NCBI RefSeq assembly: GCF_001668725.1
Contig: NZ_LZKL01000089.1
Coordinates: 62,001-126,000 of the forward strand
Source of the DNA: Mycobacterium sp. E787
GTDB lineage: Bacteria > Actinomycetota > Actinomycetes > Mycobacteriales > Mycobacteriaceae
Reading direction: 5' to 3'
Length of the DNA: 64,000 bases
Part shown: positions 54,310-62,904 of the stretch, piece after piece
How positions within the stretch are numbered: the stretch's first letter is position 1
How the letters are laid out: each line of letters begins with the position of its first letter
Program-made: the position numbers and the translations under genes
The notes under the pieces: model-generated
Told to the model about the DNA's origin: nothing
The model's database searches: none
The model's input: only the letters and a program-made list of their open reading frames with translations

Positions 54310-55319
54310 GCGGGGCGGCCCGGCGGCTCGGCGGTGTGCGCCGGGTAGGCGTGGACGAGCGCGCTGTCGAGCCTCGGCACGGCATGGGTGAGTTGGTGTT
54401 CGGCGTCGTGGGCGATGCGGTGCGCGTCTTCGAGGCTGGTGGCGGGATCGATGTCGAGCTCGGCGTCGGCGTGCAGGCGATGCCCGATCCAGCGCATCCG
54501 GACGCTGCGCACGCCGCGGACGCCCGGCCGGGCCACCAGAGTTGCCTCGGCGACGTCGACGAGTTCGGGATCCACCGCGTCCATCAGCCGGCGGAAGATG
54601 TCGCGCACGGCGGTGCGCAGCACCGCCAGGATCGCCACCGTGATGATCAGCCCGACGATCGGGTCGGCCAGCGGATAGCCGAGGGCGACGCCGATTGCTC
54701 CGAAAAGCACTGCCAGTGAGGTGAATCCGTCGGTGCGGGCGTGCAGGCCGTCGGCGACGAGGGCCGCCGAGCCGATCCGGCGGCCGATGCGAATCCGGTA
54801 GGCGGCGACGAGTTCGTTGCCGAGAAAACCGATCACGCCGGCGCCGGCGACCCAGCCGACGTGCTCGATGGTGACGGGGTGGATCAGCCGCACGACGGCT
54901 TCATAGCCGGCGATGATCGCCGACAACGCGATCATGGTGATGACGAACAGGCCGGCGACGTCTTCGGCCCGCCCGTAACCGTAGGTGTAGCGCCGGGTCG
55001 CCGGGCGGTTGCCCACCGCGAACGCGATCCATAGTGGTACCGCGGTCAGGGCGTCCGAGAAGTTGTGGATGGTGTCGGCGGCCAGCGCGATCGATCCGGA
55101 GACGACGGCGATGACGACCTGGATGGCCGCGGTCGCGCCCAGCCCGACCAGGCTGACCTTGACCGCCCGGATGCCGATGGCGCTGGATTCCAGTGCGCTG
55201 TCGACGCTCTCGGCGGCGTCGTGGCTGTGCGGGACCACAAGGTGCGTCAGGACGCCGCGAATCCCATGTGGATGTGCGTGCGCGTGACCGTGCTCGTGAT
55301 GCCCGCGATCCGCGCTCAT
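54306..55319 (-). CDS. Cation diffusion facilitator (CDF) metal exporter
   Basis: 337 residues from ATG 55319. His-rich N-terminus (HHEHGHAHAHPHG) for metal binding, six membrane helices with ALAADTIHNFSDALTAVPLW (HxxxD-type site) and the equivalent later site ALVADGLHARTDGFTSLAVL, then a cytosolic C-terminal domain (VRSVRMRWIGHRLHADAELDI). Exports Zn, Co, Ni or similar using the proton gradient. A 22-base palindrome just upstream suggests metal-sensing ArsR-type control. Confidence 0.92.
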   Translation of the reverse strand: MSADRGHHEHGHAHAHPHGIRGVLTHLVVPHSHDAAESVDSALESSAIGIRAVKVSLVGLGATAAIQVVIAVVSGSIALAADTIHNFSDALTAVPLWIAFAVGNRPATRRYTYGYGRAEDVAGLFVITMIALSAIIAGYEAVVRLIHPVTIEHVGWVAGAGVIGFLGNELVAAYRIRIGRRIGSAALVADGLHARTDGFTSLAVLFGAIGVALGYPLADPIVGLIITVAILAVLRTAVRDIFRRLMDAVDPELVDVAEATLVARPGVRGVRSVRMRWIGHRLHADAELDIDPATSLEDAHRIAHDAEHQLTHAVPRLDSALVHAYPAHTAEPPGRPA

Positions 55320-55335
55320 GCCGACGCTACTCGGT

Positions 55336-55357
55336 TATCTGCGTGCATACGCAGATA
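55336..55357. promoter_or_regulatory. 22-base palindrome upstream of the CDF exporter
   Basis: Perfect 9-base arms TATCTGCGT and ACGCAGATA with GCAT between them. It starts 17 bases before the CDF start codon. This length and symmetry fit the ArsR/SmtB metal-sensor operators (12-2-12 type). No such regulator is encoded in the window, so it would act from elsewhere. Confidence 0.65.
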
Positions 55358-55362
55358 ATAGG

Positions 55363-55632
55363 TTATTCGGCCGTCCCGCGCGAGCGCGTCAGATCGCCAA
55401 TGCCGTCCCGGATTCCCTCGTCGATCAGGTCGGGGCCGGCAGGACTGATGCCCGGGAGGGGCCGGCAGGAACAGCTGAGGACACCGAATGCGTTCGGGTC
55501 GGCGACGGCGGTTGCAGCCCATCCCACGGCAACAAGCGCAATAGCGACACCGAGCGCTGACTTCGCGGCCAGGTCGGCGGCGCGCGCTACAGCAGTCCGC
55601 CGAACATGACGGCCGTGCCGGCGGCGGTGCAC
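55363..55632 (-). CDS. Small secreted protein candidate
   Basis: 89 residues from GTG 55632, overlapping the end of the DUF5134-type gene by 46 bases. Long basic n-region, hydrophobic core (SALGVAIALVAVGWAATAVA) and a cut site before DPNAFG, then a Cys-containing mature part (LSCSCRPLPG) of about 40 residues. Other start codons are lacking, so the 5' end is uncertain. Coding reality is supported by the signal-peptide shape only. Confidence 0.5.
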   Translation of the reverse strand: MHRRRHGRHVRRTAVARAADLAAKSALGVAIALVAVGWAATAVADPNAFGVLSCSCRPLPGISPAGPDLIDEGIRDGIGDLTRSRGTAE

Positions 55633-56231
55633 ACCTGATAAAGGGGTTCCAGGGGCGCGCGCTGCCCTGTTTGCGGCACCTCGTTGATTCGGCGTCTGGC
55701 GACGTAAGAGCAGGCGCCCCACAGGGCCACGACTGCGAACCCGAGTGCCGCGATCCAGTTCACGGTCGTGATCCACTCCGCTCCGGGTGCAGTGGGAGAC
55801 ATCTCTTGTGCCGACATCGTTCCCGTTCCGGACGTATCCATGGCCACCGCGGCGGACGGCGCATGGCCCGGCGGGTGACCCAGTTGGCCCGGTAGCGTGC
55901 CCGCCATCACCGCGAACATCCATGCCATTCCTCCCATCATCACGGCGTAGTAGGCGTTGGTCAGGCGATCGCCATTCGCACTCGACATTCGCCAGGCCGC
56001 CCGGGCAAACCAGAAGCCCGCTGCCAGGAAGAAGCTCATCGCGCCGGCGGTTGGCAGGTTCATTCCGACATCCCAGGCCATCAAGATCATTGCTACCGAC
56101 ATCGCGAGGTGAAGCAGGTGATTGACGGTGTCGGCCGACCGGCGACGTTGAAAGCCAGGGAGATACGCGTATATCGCGATGCTGACGCTGAAGAGAAGTG
56201 TGACGGCCCATCGCAGCGCGAGGTGGCTCAT
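55587..56231 (-). CDS. DUF5134-type membrane protein
   Basis: 214 residues from ATG 56231 (GTG 56309 would add 26). About five to six membrane helices; Met/His-rich elements (HLLHLAMSVAMILMAWDVGM, MMGGMAWMFAVMAGTLPGQLGH) and a Met/Thr-containing loop (MDTSGTGTMSAQEM). DUF5134 proteins are mycobacterial and often accompany copper genes; Met/His motifs in membrane helices fit copper. Lies downstream of the metallothionein gene on the same strand, behind a terminator. Confidence 0.75.
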   Translation of the reverse strand: MSHLALRWAVTLLFSVSIAIYAYLPGFQRRRSADTVNHLLHLAMSVAMILMAWDVGMNLPTAGAMSFFLAAGFWFARAAWRMSSANGDRLTNAYYAVMMGGMAWMFAVMAGTLPGQLGHPPGHAPSAAVAMDTSGTGTMSAQEMSPTAPGAEWITTVNWIAALGFAVVALWGACSYVARRRINEVPQTGQRAPLEPLYQVCTAAGTAVMFGGLL

Positions 56232-56542
56232 CGGGCCGGTAGACGCCGCGACGATGCCGCGCGGTTCGTGGCTGCCGGTCCGCGGCCGCTTGGTATCGAT
56301 TCGGCGCACACGGGTGCTGTGGGCCTGCGCCCGATGGGGCGCAGCGGGTTCGTCACAACTCGGCCTTTCGGTTCGATCGACTGCTCATCCGAGCGGCCTT
56401 GCGCAAATGCCTTCAGACGCTGGATCTCTCGGGACCGCGCCAGGATTGGCGGATACCGATCATGGGGGGCTCAGTGGCGTTGTGCATCCATGAAATCAGC
56501 CAAGGCCTCGACGGGGTGTCGAGGCCTTGGCCGAGAAGGTGA
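56232..56542. other. 311-base gap between the metallothionein and DUF5134-type genes
   Basis: No credible gene. It holds the terminator hairpin at 56500-56530 and otherwise nothing recognisable; open frames here on both strands lack a ribosome site and protein-like composition. Confidence 0.55.
56500..56530 (-). terminator. Perfect 13-bp hairpin after the metallothionein gene
   Basis: CCAAGGCCTCGAC (56500-56512), loop GGGGT, GTCGAGGCCTTGG (56518-56530). It begins 13 bases after the stop of the metallothionein gene on the minus strand. Confidence 0.75.
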
Positions 56543-56659
56543 TCAGTCGTTGCACGTGCAATCGGGGCGACCGCACGCGCAGCCGGCAGCCTGGGTGCAT
56601 CCGGAAGCGCCGCAGCCGCAGCCGGTGGACTTGCAATGGCAGATGTGATTATCATTCAT
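56543..56659 (-). CDS. Metallothionein-like Cys-rich peptide
   Basis: 38 residues from ATG 56659. Nine Cys at 7, 9, 14, 16, 21, 27, 29, 34 and 36 (four Cys-x-Cys pairs plus one single) and His at 5 and 8, with no aromatic residue: the typical make-up of a metallothionein, a cytosolic protein that buffers Cu(I) or Zn(II) ions. It differs in sequence from MymT of M. tuberculosis. A RicR/CsoR-type box lies in its promoter, which points to copper, and a perfect terminator follows it, so the gene is a self-contained transcription unit. Confidence 0.85.
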   Translation of the reverse strand: MNDNHICHCKSTGCGCGASGCTQAAGCACGRPDCTCND

Positions 56660-56670
56660 GAATGAAACCA

Positions 56671-56685
56671 TACCCCCGTAGGGTA
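56671..56685 (-). promoter_or_regulatory. RicR/CsoR-type copper box in the metallothionein promoter
   Basis: TACCCCCGTAGGGTA has the symmetric form TACCC-N5-GGGTA reported for RicR-regulated promoters of M. tuberculosis. On the minus strand it lies within a promoter with -35 TTGACG (56691-56696), a 17-base spacer and -10 TATGGT (56668-56673); the box fills the spacer and touches the -10. The start ATG is about 10 bases further. Confidence 0.75.
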
Positions 56686-56861
56686 CCAGCGTCAAGCGTC
56701 AGGTGTTTGTGGATGCCGCGACTTCGCGGACGACCGCGACCCTGGAATCGAGGGTCGAAGGTCACTGACGGGCGTGCCGATCGGCCCCTGACGATGCGTC
56801 CGGTAACGGGTGAAACTAACAGTCAACGACGATCTTTCGGATCCGATGGGAGGTACACGCG

Positions 56862-57128
56862 ATGATGTTCTGGTACGACCACAACATGGGATGGTGGGGA
56901 TGGGGGATGGGCGTCGGCATGGTGCTGTTCTGGGTGCTGTTGATCGCCGGCATTGTTGGGCTCGTCGTGTACACGACGGGGGATCGCCGCGATCACGGAA
57001 TTCCCCCGGCCACAACGCCGACGTTCACGCCGGAGCAGGTGCTCGCCGCACGGTTCGCGCGGGGCGAGATCGACGAGCAGGAATATCGGGACCGGTTGGC
57101 CGTGCTGCGCGATCACGCGCGCCCGTAA
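56862..57128 (+). CDS. Small SHOCT-domain membrane protein
   Basis: 88 residues from ATG 56862 with GGGAGG upstream. Met/Trp/His-rich N-terminus (MMFWYDHNMGWWGWGMGVGM), one membrane helix, then a C-terminal SHOCT motif (LAARFARGEIDEQEYRDRLAVL). SHOCT proteins often sit in copper or stress loci; the Met/His residues could bind metal. Divergent from the metallothionein promoter by about 200 bases. Confidence 0.85.
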   Translation: MMFWYDHNMGWWGWGMGVGMVLFWVLLIAGIVGLVVYTTGDRRDHGIPPATTPTFTPEQVLAARFARGEIDEQEYRDRLAVLRDHARP

Positions 57129-57174
57129 GGTTCTGGGCGTCCGGTCACTTACGGGATCCGCGGCGACCTCGAAG

Positions 57175-58494
57175 CTAGAACCAGGGTCCGGGAAAGTGGC
57201 CGTCCTGGTCTTGGACCATCACGATGTCCTTACAGTCGCCGTTCAACGCCGCGGCATTCTCGCCGCGGCACACCAGCGTCCAGCCGGATATCCGCGCGAA
57301 CGGGCGAACGGCCCAGCTGGTCGAGATCGGGTCGGTGCCGGGCAGGGCGAGAACGGCAAACGTATTGCCGGCGTGGGTGATGTAGAGGTGGTTTTCGAAG
57401 AAGGCCAACTTCGCGATCGACATCTTCTGCGCGTCGTCCCGGGTCTTCAACAGATCCCAGTGCTGTGTCCGCAGGTTCCATACGCCGAACCCGAACTGCG
57501 AGTTGTCCGAGTTGCGGCCGTCGACGAACAGCTGCCCGTCCGACAACGTCGCGGCCAGGCCACCGCCCGAAACGCGTTCGCTATCGCCGACTTTGATGAG
57601 GGACTTGGCGTTCAGGTCATAGAACATCGTCGAGACCACCGGCGGGTTGGACGCATCCTGGTGCGTGATCTTCACCAATTTGTCGGGGCCGTCGGACAAT
57701 TCGCCGTCGACCGTCGAAATGTCGTTGTCCTGATAGATCGGCTCGCCGCTCGGCCGGCGCAACTCCGCTCCCGACGTCTTCGCGGGGTCGGTGCTGCGCT
57801 GAAACGCCAGCACGTCCTGCCACACGCGGCCCGGCTGCGGGTCGTTCCACATCATCGAGAGGTCGCTGCCGGAGAGGACGACCGTCCGTGGCGGCGACGC
57901 GGCGCCGTGCCCGTCGGTGAAGGCGTTCACCCACGCCACGCCGGACGCCGTCGCGGCCAGACCCCAGTTGTTCGGTGTGGTCAGTTTCAGGTCGGGCGTC
58001 GGTGGTTGCAGGTCCTTGGTCACCAGCGGCTGGCTGGTCTTCAGGTCGAACGCGTACGCCGTGGTCTTGGTGGCGGTCGTCAGCACGTAGACGACCCTCA
58101 TGTCGTCTCCCGTCCCCGCGAGCGCGCAGATGCCGCCCGTCGCGTTCTCGCCGGCCGGCAGCGTGGGGGCACCGGGCGCCACGTACTGTCCGGTCTTCGT
58201 GTCGAAGACCTTGGGCCGAATGTCCTCGATCACTGATTTGCTCTCGGAGAATTTCTCGGGACAACCGAAGAACGCCGTTCCGCCGTACGTTTTCCAGTCC
58301 TTCTCCAGGGGACCGGTCACCGAGGGCGGCGCGGGCGCAGACGAAGTGGTGGTCTTGGCGGTGGACATCGTGGTTGTCGGCGTGGCCGCCGGCGGGGCCA
58401 CGGTCTCCGAACAGGAGGCGACGACGACGCAGACGGCCGCCGCGACCAGGGCGAACCCGCGCGCGGACACGCGTCGCCCCTTCAACGCACGCAT
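57175..58494 (-). CDS. Lipoprotein with beta-propeller-like domain
   Basis: 439 residues from ATG 58494. Lipobox signal peptide (ALVAAAVCVVVASC, with the Cys after VVAS), then a Thr/Ser/Pro-rich linker (PTTTMSTAKTTTSSAPAPP) and a mature domain of repeated strands (GICALAGTGDDMRVVYVLTT, GLAATASGVAWVNAF, GLAATLSDGQLFVDG) that looks like a PQQ/WD-like propeller. Anchored to the outer face of the membrane. Function unknown. A much longer open frame over the region is an artefact of GC-rich antisense sequence. Confidence 0.78.
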   Translation of the reverse strand: MRALKGRRVSARGFALVAAAVCVVVASCSETVAPPAATPTTTMSTAKTTTSSAPAPPSVTGPLEKDWKTYGGTAFFGCPEKFSESKSVIEDIRPKVFDTKTGQYVAPGAPTLPAGENATGGICALAGTGDDMRVVYVLTTATKTTAYAFDLKTSQPLVTKDLQPPTPDLKLTTPNNWGLAATASGVAWVNAFTDGHGAASPPRTVVLSGSDLSMMWNDPQPGRVWQDVLAFQRSTDPAKTSGAELRRPSGEPIYQDNDISTVDGELSDGPDKLVKITHQDASNPPVVSTMFYDLNAKSLIKVGDSERVSGGGLAATLSDGQLFVDGRNSDNSQFGFGVWNLRTQHWDLLKTRDDAQKMSIAKLAFFENHLYITHAGNTFAVLALPGTDPISTSWAVRPFARISGWTLVCRGENAAALNGDCKDIVMVQDQDGHFPGPWF

Positions 58495-58737
58495 CGACAA
58501 AACCCCCGTTAAGTTCGTGTAACCAACGAGCGTAAGGCGGGCGTGGACCGACCGCGACTTGGGTACGGCGGTCTTGGTCACACGTCCGGGGCGGGTCTCC
58601 AGATTTTGACCGATGTTTGCTGCTCCGGTGAACTGCACGCCCCGCCCAACGGGCCGCGCGTCACGAGTGGCGAGATCAGCTCGTGACGCGGGAAGAGTGA
58701 CCGATAGCGGTGGGACCGCCGTGGTAGACCGGTTGTC

Positions 58738-60180
58738 GTGACGGGTCTTGCCGAGGAAACGCGCTGGATGGACGCCACGGACCAGGCGGCCCTGGTGGCC
58801 ACCGGTGAGGTCACGCCGGGCGAGTTGCTCGAGGCGGCGATCGAGCGCATCGAGCGGTCCAACCCGGCGCTGAACGCCGTCGTCATCGAGTGGTTCGACC
58901 ACGCCCGCTCGGTGGCCGCCGACCCCGGCCTGCCGAAGGGCCCGTTTCACGGGGTCCCGTTCCTGCTCAAGGACCTTTACACGAGTTACGCGGGTCAGAC
59001 CCTGTCGAACGGCAACGTCGCGCTCAAGGAGGCGGGCATCCTCGACACCGCCGACACCACGCTCGTCGCCCGATTCAAGGCGGCCGGCCTGGTGATCGCC
59101 GGGCGGACGAACAGCCCCGAGATGGGCAGCCTGCCGACCACGCAACCGCTGGCCTGGGGGGCGACGCGCAACCCGTGGGCGCTCGATCGCACACCGGGCG
59201 GCTCCAGTGGCGGCGCCGCCGCGGCGGTGGCCGCCGGGATGGTGCCCATCGCCAACGCCTCGGACGGCGGCGGCAGCATCCGGATCCCGGCGTCGTGCTG
59301 CGGGCTGGTGGGGCTCAAGCCCAGCCAGGGACGGGTCACGGTCGGCCCGGCCCGCGCCGAGACCGGGCTGGGCGTCGAGCTGTGCGTCAGCCGGACGGTG
59401 CGCGACACGGCGCGACTGCTCGACGCGGTCCGCGGCCCCGGCGTCGGCGACTCCGTCATCGCGCCGGCGCCCCACCGGCCCTACACCGAGGAGGTCGGCG
59501 CCGACCCCGGGCGCCTGCGCATCGGGCTGCTCGACGTGCATCCGCGCGGCGACGTCCTGCACGAGGACTGTGTCGTCGCGGTGCGCGCCGCGGGCGCGAT
59601 GCTGCAGGGGCTCGGCCACACCGTCGAGCCGGCCTGGCCGGCGTGCCTCGCCGACACCACGCTGGTCGAGAAGTTCATGGCGTTGTGGGCGACGCAGCTG
59701 GCGATGGCGGCGCGCGGGTTCGGCGAGACGCTCGGGCGGCAAGTGACCGCCGACGACATCGAGCCGGTGAACTGGGTGCTCATCGAACGGGCTCAGCGGG
59801 TGACCGCCGTCGACTATGCGGCCGCGCTGGACGCGGCCCACGCGTTCCGGCGCGCGCTGCAGCAGTGGTGGGCCGACGGCTGGGACCTGCTGCTCACGCC
59901 GACGGTGGCCGAACCGCCGCCGGCGCTCACGGAATTCGAGAACAATCCCGACCGGCCGACCGCACCGATGCGCCGCGGCGGGCAGTTCGCGGCGTTCACG
60001 CCGCCGTTCAACATGAGCGGGCAGCCGGCGATCAGCCTGCCCCTGCACCGCAACGCCGAGGGGCTGCCCATCGGCGTCCAGCTGGCCGCCGCCTATGGGC
60101 GCGAGGACGTGCTGATTCGCGTTGCGGCGCAACTGGAATCGGCGCATCCGTGGTCGTCGGTTCATCCCCCGCCGCCCTGA
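58738..60180 (+). CDS. Amidase signature family enzyme
   Basis: 480 residues from GTG 58738. Catalytic Ser-cisSer-Lys: Lys in GVPFLLKDLYTSYAG, Ser pair in DRTPGGSSGGAAAAVAAGM and SDGGGSIRIPASCCGLVG. Hydrolyses an amide bond in the cytosol; substrate unknown. It converges with the kinase-etherase gene, overlapping by 19 bases at the ends. Not part of the conserved M. tuberculosis order around this locus. Confidence 0.92.
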   Translation: MTGLAEETRWMDATDQAALVATGEVTPGELLEAAIERIERSNPALNAVVIEWFDHARSVAADPGLPKGPFHGVPFLLKDLYTSYAGQTLSNGNVALKEAGILDTADTTLVARFKAAGLVIAGRTNSPEMGSLPTTQPLAWGATRNPWALDRTPGGSSGGAAAAVAAGMVPIANASDGGGSIRIPASCCGLVGLKPSQGRVTVGPARAETGLGVELCVSRTVRDTARLLDAVRGPGVGDSVIAPAPHRPYTEEVGADPGRLRIGLLDVHPRGDVLHEDCVVAVRAAGAMLQGLGHTVEPAWPACLADTTLVEKFMALWATQLAMAARGFGETLGRQVTADDIEPVNWVLIERAQRVTAVDYAAALDAAHAFRRALQQWWADGWDLLLTPTVAEPPPALTEFENNPDRPTAPMRRGGQFAAFTPPFNMSGQPAISLPLHRNAEGLPIGVQLAAAYGREDVLIRVAAQLESAHPWSSVHPPPP

Positions 60181-61895
60181 CGCTGACGCGCGTGGACGGC
60201 TTCCCGCACGCGTCCGCGCGCCCGGTCGAGCCGGCCGGCGGCCTCGGCCGCGTCGACGCCCGCGAGCAGGGCGACGATGGCGGTCTTGGCGTGCCCGCCC
60301 GCGGCGGCGAGCGCGGCGGCCGCGGCCTCCTCGTCGACGCCGGCCGCGTCGCGGACGATCCGCACCGCGCGGCGGCGCAGCTTCGCGTTGGTCGCCCGCA
60401 CGTCGACCATCCGCGGTCCGTAGGCCCGGCCGAGCGCGATCAGCACGCTCGTCGAGAGCGCGTTGAGCACGACCTTCTGGGCCGTCCCGGCGGTCAGCCT
60501 GGTCGAACCGGCGAGCACCTCGGGCCCGGTCAGCAACTCGATCACCACGTCGGCCGTCGCCTCGCTGCCCGCGTTGTTGACGACGGCGACGGTCAGCGCG
60601 CCCACCGCGCGCGCGTGCCGGAGCGCGCCCAGCACGTACGGCGTGCGGCCCGACGCGGTGATCCCGACGAGCGCGTCCGCGGCGGTCAGGTCGGCGAGAT
60701 CGGCCGGTTCGAAACGGTCTTCGGCGCCCTCGATCGCGTCGGTCAGCGCCGCCGGGCCACCGGCGATCACGCCGCGCACGCGGTCGGTGCCGAACGTCGG
60801 CGCGCACTCGGCCGCGTCGAGCACGCCGAGGCGCCCGGGTGTGCCCGCGCCGGCGTAGATCAGCCGGCCGCCCCGTTCGAGCCGCGCCGCGACCGCCTCG
60901 GCCGCCGCCGCGATCCGCGGGACCGCCGCGACCACCGCGTGGTGGGCCTCGCCCTCGGCGGCGACAAGCAGCGCGACCACCTCGCCGATGGGCCGCGCGT
61001 CCAGGTCGTCCAGTCCCGGCCGGACGGCCTCGGTGGCGAGCGTGTCCAGGCCGCCCGCGCACGCAGCGCCCTGGACGCGGATCACGTGCGGCTCGTGGAT
61101 CGCCCCCAGCCGCAGCGCGCCATCGAGCGCGTCGCCGGCGGCGGGCACGACGTCGAGCCGCCCGCGCAGCGCCTCGAATCCCGCCAGGCCGCCGACCATG
61201 GCCACCGGGCCGGCCCCGGCGGCACGGGCGGTTGCTGCGAGCGCCTCGGCGGCGGCGCCGACGATCCCGCGGGCCGCGGCATCGCTGTGCGTGGCGAGGA
61301 CGTCGGGCGCGAACGACGCGAGCGCGGCGGCATCGGTGAGTTGCGCGGGCCAGGTCCGCGGCGCGCCGAAGCGGGCGCGGGCCGCGTCGAGCAGCGTGGT
61401 GGACGGGCCCCGGCCGTCGTGGGCGCGCAGCGCCGCCCGCAACCCCGCCGCGCCGATCCAAGCCCCGCCGCCCTCGTCGCCCAGCCACGGGCCCCAGCCG
61501 TCAGCGGTCCGCAGCGCGCCGTCGGGGCCGATCGCGAGCGCCACCACACCGGTGCCCACGACCAGCACGACGCCCGGCCTACCGCCGAGCGCGCCCGCGT
61601 GCGCGATGATGGCGTCGCTGGTCACCGCCACGCGCCCGGCGCCCAGCGAGGCCAGCAGCGCGGCGGCCAGCTCGCGCGCCACGTCCGGCGCCGCCTCGGC
61701 CCCGGCGGCGCCCACGATCACCTCGGTCACCGGGCCGAACTCGCGCACCAAATCGCCTGCCGTGGCCAGGATCGCCGCCTCCGCGGCCCGCAGCCCGCCG
61801 TGCGCCGCCAGGCCCGGCGCGCCCGCCCCCTCGGCCCTCCGCGCGCCCGCCGCGGCCCGGCAGGACGTCTTGCCGAGGTCGACGGCGAGGATCAC
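60162..61895 (-). CDS. Fused BadF-type sugar kinase and MurNAc-6-phosphate etherase (MurQ)
   Basis: 577 residues from GTG 61895 (AAGGAT about 7 bases upstream; the open frame begins earlier at 61964). Residues 1 to about 275: BadF/NagK-type sugar kinase (VDLGKTSCRAA, VVGTGVVALAIG, LGDEGGGAWIG). From about 285 on: MurQ/SIS etherase with LIYAGAGTPGRLGVLDAAECAPT and EGAEDRFE, both with the catalytic Glu, and ALVGITASGRTPYV. The usual AGTSGRLG has Pro instead of Ser. Together: phosphorylation of an amino sugar (GlcNAc or MurNAc) and cleavage of the lactyl ether in wall recycling. I know of no such gene in M. tuberculosis. Confidence 0.87.
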   Translation of the reverse strand: MILAVDLGKTSCRAAAGARRAEGAGAPGLAAHGGLRAAEAAILATAGDLVREFGPVTEVIVGAAGAEAAPDVARELAAALLASLGAGRVAVTSDAIIAHAGALGGRPGVVLVVGTGVVALAIGPDGALRTADGWGPWLGDEGGGAWIGAAGLRAALRAHDGRGPSTTLLDAARARFGAPRTWPAQLTDAAALASFAPDVLATHSDAAARGIVGAAAEALAATARAAGAGPVAMVGGLAGFEALRGRLDVVPAAGDALDGALRLGAIHEPHVIRVQGAACAGGLDTLATEAVRPGLDDLDARPIGEVVALLVAAEGEAHHAVVAAVPRIAAAAEAVAARLERGGRLIYAGAGTPGRLGVLDAAECAPTFGTDRVRGVIAGGPAALTDAIEGAEDRFEPADLADLTAADALVGITASGRTPYVLGALRHARAVGALTVAVVNNAGSEATADVVIELLTGPEVLAGSTRLTAGTAQKVVLNALSTSVLIALGRAYGPRMVDVRATNAKLRRRAVRIVRDAAGVDEEAAAAALAAAGGHAKTAIVALLAGVDAAEAAGRLDRARGRVREAVHARQRQGGGG

Positions 61896-61908
61896 CGCAC
61901 CATCCTTG

Positions 61909-62883
61909 TCACGAAATCGGTTCAGCCGCTGGGAACTTCCAGTCGCCGTTGAGGACCTTGTCATGGGGTCGGTACAGCCGGACCAAATAGTTCCATCCCG
62001 GCGTGATCGGCAGGCAGTTGGCCCTCGCGGCGCCGCAGCCGCCGAACTGAATCGTGATGCTGCCGTCGGGAGCGCGTTGAGCGGTGAGGTTGTTGAGCGA
62101 ATAGGCGTTTTGCGGGTTGGGGGAGAAGTAGCCGTCTTTGTTGTAGACGGTCACCGACCAGAAGCCGTCGACGGGCACCTCGCCCACGGTCAGCCGGTGC
62201 ACGGTTGCCCCGTCGTTGTCGGCGGGGTAGACGCTGAAATAGGTGGCGTCTTTTTCCGGATTGCCGCCCCACGCCGACGCGGAGCCGATCAGCCGCCGCA
62301 CCGGGTCGGTGTCCCGTCTGGTGCCGAACATCCCCTTGGAGTCGGGCAAAGTGGTCGAGAGCTGAAGTAGCGCGTCCCGCACCACCTTCTGACTGACGGG
62401 GTCCCACCTGGGAATCTCGAAGTCGCCCGCGTCGTCCTGCCGCACCGCAATGGCGTCCTGGAGCGCATGGACCGCGTCCAGATCGGCGGCGTCGTCGGGG
62501 TCGACCAGGGTGCGGATGGCGACCATCACATATCGCGTGCCGATGTCATCGCGGGCGAGGGTGCGTTCGCCCTGCCCGTAGAACACCGCCGGCACGTAAT
62601 GGTCCTCGGTGATCACCTGCATCGACATGAACCGGGCGCCGGAATCGGGCAGCGAAATCGTCGCCGGCCCGGCGTCGAGGTCGAAGACGCCCGCCGAATA
62701 CAGCGTGTCCCGGTTCGAGCGCACCACCAGCTGCTGGTCCAGCGGCGTGAGCTCCCGGAAATGGATGAACCGCCCGAAGCCGCCGCCCTTGACGACATTG
62801 CCGAAATACGAGTCGGTTTCGGCCCGGATGAAGTTGTCTGCCGACACCGGCTCCGCGCCGTCGGGTGTGGTGCGCGCGTTCAC
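61909..62883 (-). CDS. DUF1254/DUF1214-domain protein
   Basis: 324 residues from GTG 62883. N-terminal DUF1254: RFIHFRELTPLDQQLVVRSNRDTLYSAGVFDLDAG; C-terminal DUF1214: LTVGEVPVDGFWSVTVYNKDGYFSPNPQNAYSLNN and FGGCGAARANCLPITPGWNYLVRLYRP. No signal peptide. Such proteins occur widely in mycobacteria, often next to oxidoreductases. It lies 21 bases from the P450 gene on the same strand. Function unknown. Confidence 0.88.
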   Translation of the reverse strand: MNARTTPDGAEPVSADNFIRAETDSYFGNVVKGGGFGRFIHFRELTPLDQQLVVRSNRDTLYSAGVFDLDAGPATISLPDSGARFMSMQVITEDHYVPAVFYGQGERTLARDDIGTRYVMVAIRTLVDPDDAADLDAVHALQDAIAVRQDDAGDFEIPRWDPVSQKVVRDALLQLSTTLPDSKGMFGTRRDTDPVRRLIGSASAWGGNPEKDATYFSVYPADNDGATVHRLTVGEVPVDGFWSVTVYNKDGYFSPNPQNAYSLNNLTAQRAPDGSITIQFGGCGAARANCLPITPGWNYLVRLYRPHDKVLNGDWKFPAAEPIS

Positions 62884-62904
62884 CGTTCGGACGATACGCC
62901 GGGA

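Noticed and set aside
54110-54385. Small minus-strand gene at the end of the NRAMP-type gene
   Set aside because: Arg/Pro/Ala-rich antisense sequence with no ribosome site; the overlap of the NRAMP-type and CDF genes explains the region.
57175-61488. A 1437-residue open frame on the minus strand
   Set aside because: Only the part up to 58494 is a real lipoprotein gene; the rest is Arg/Ala/Gly-rich antisense of the amidase and the kinase-etherase gene.
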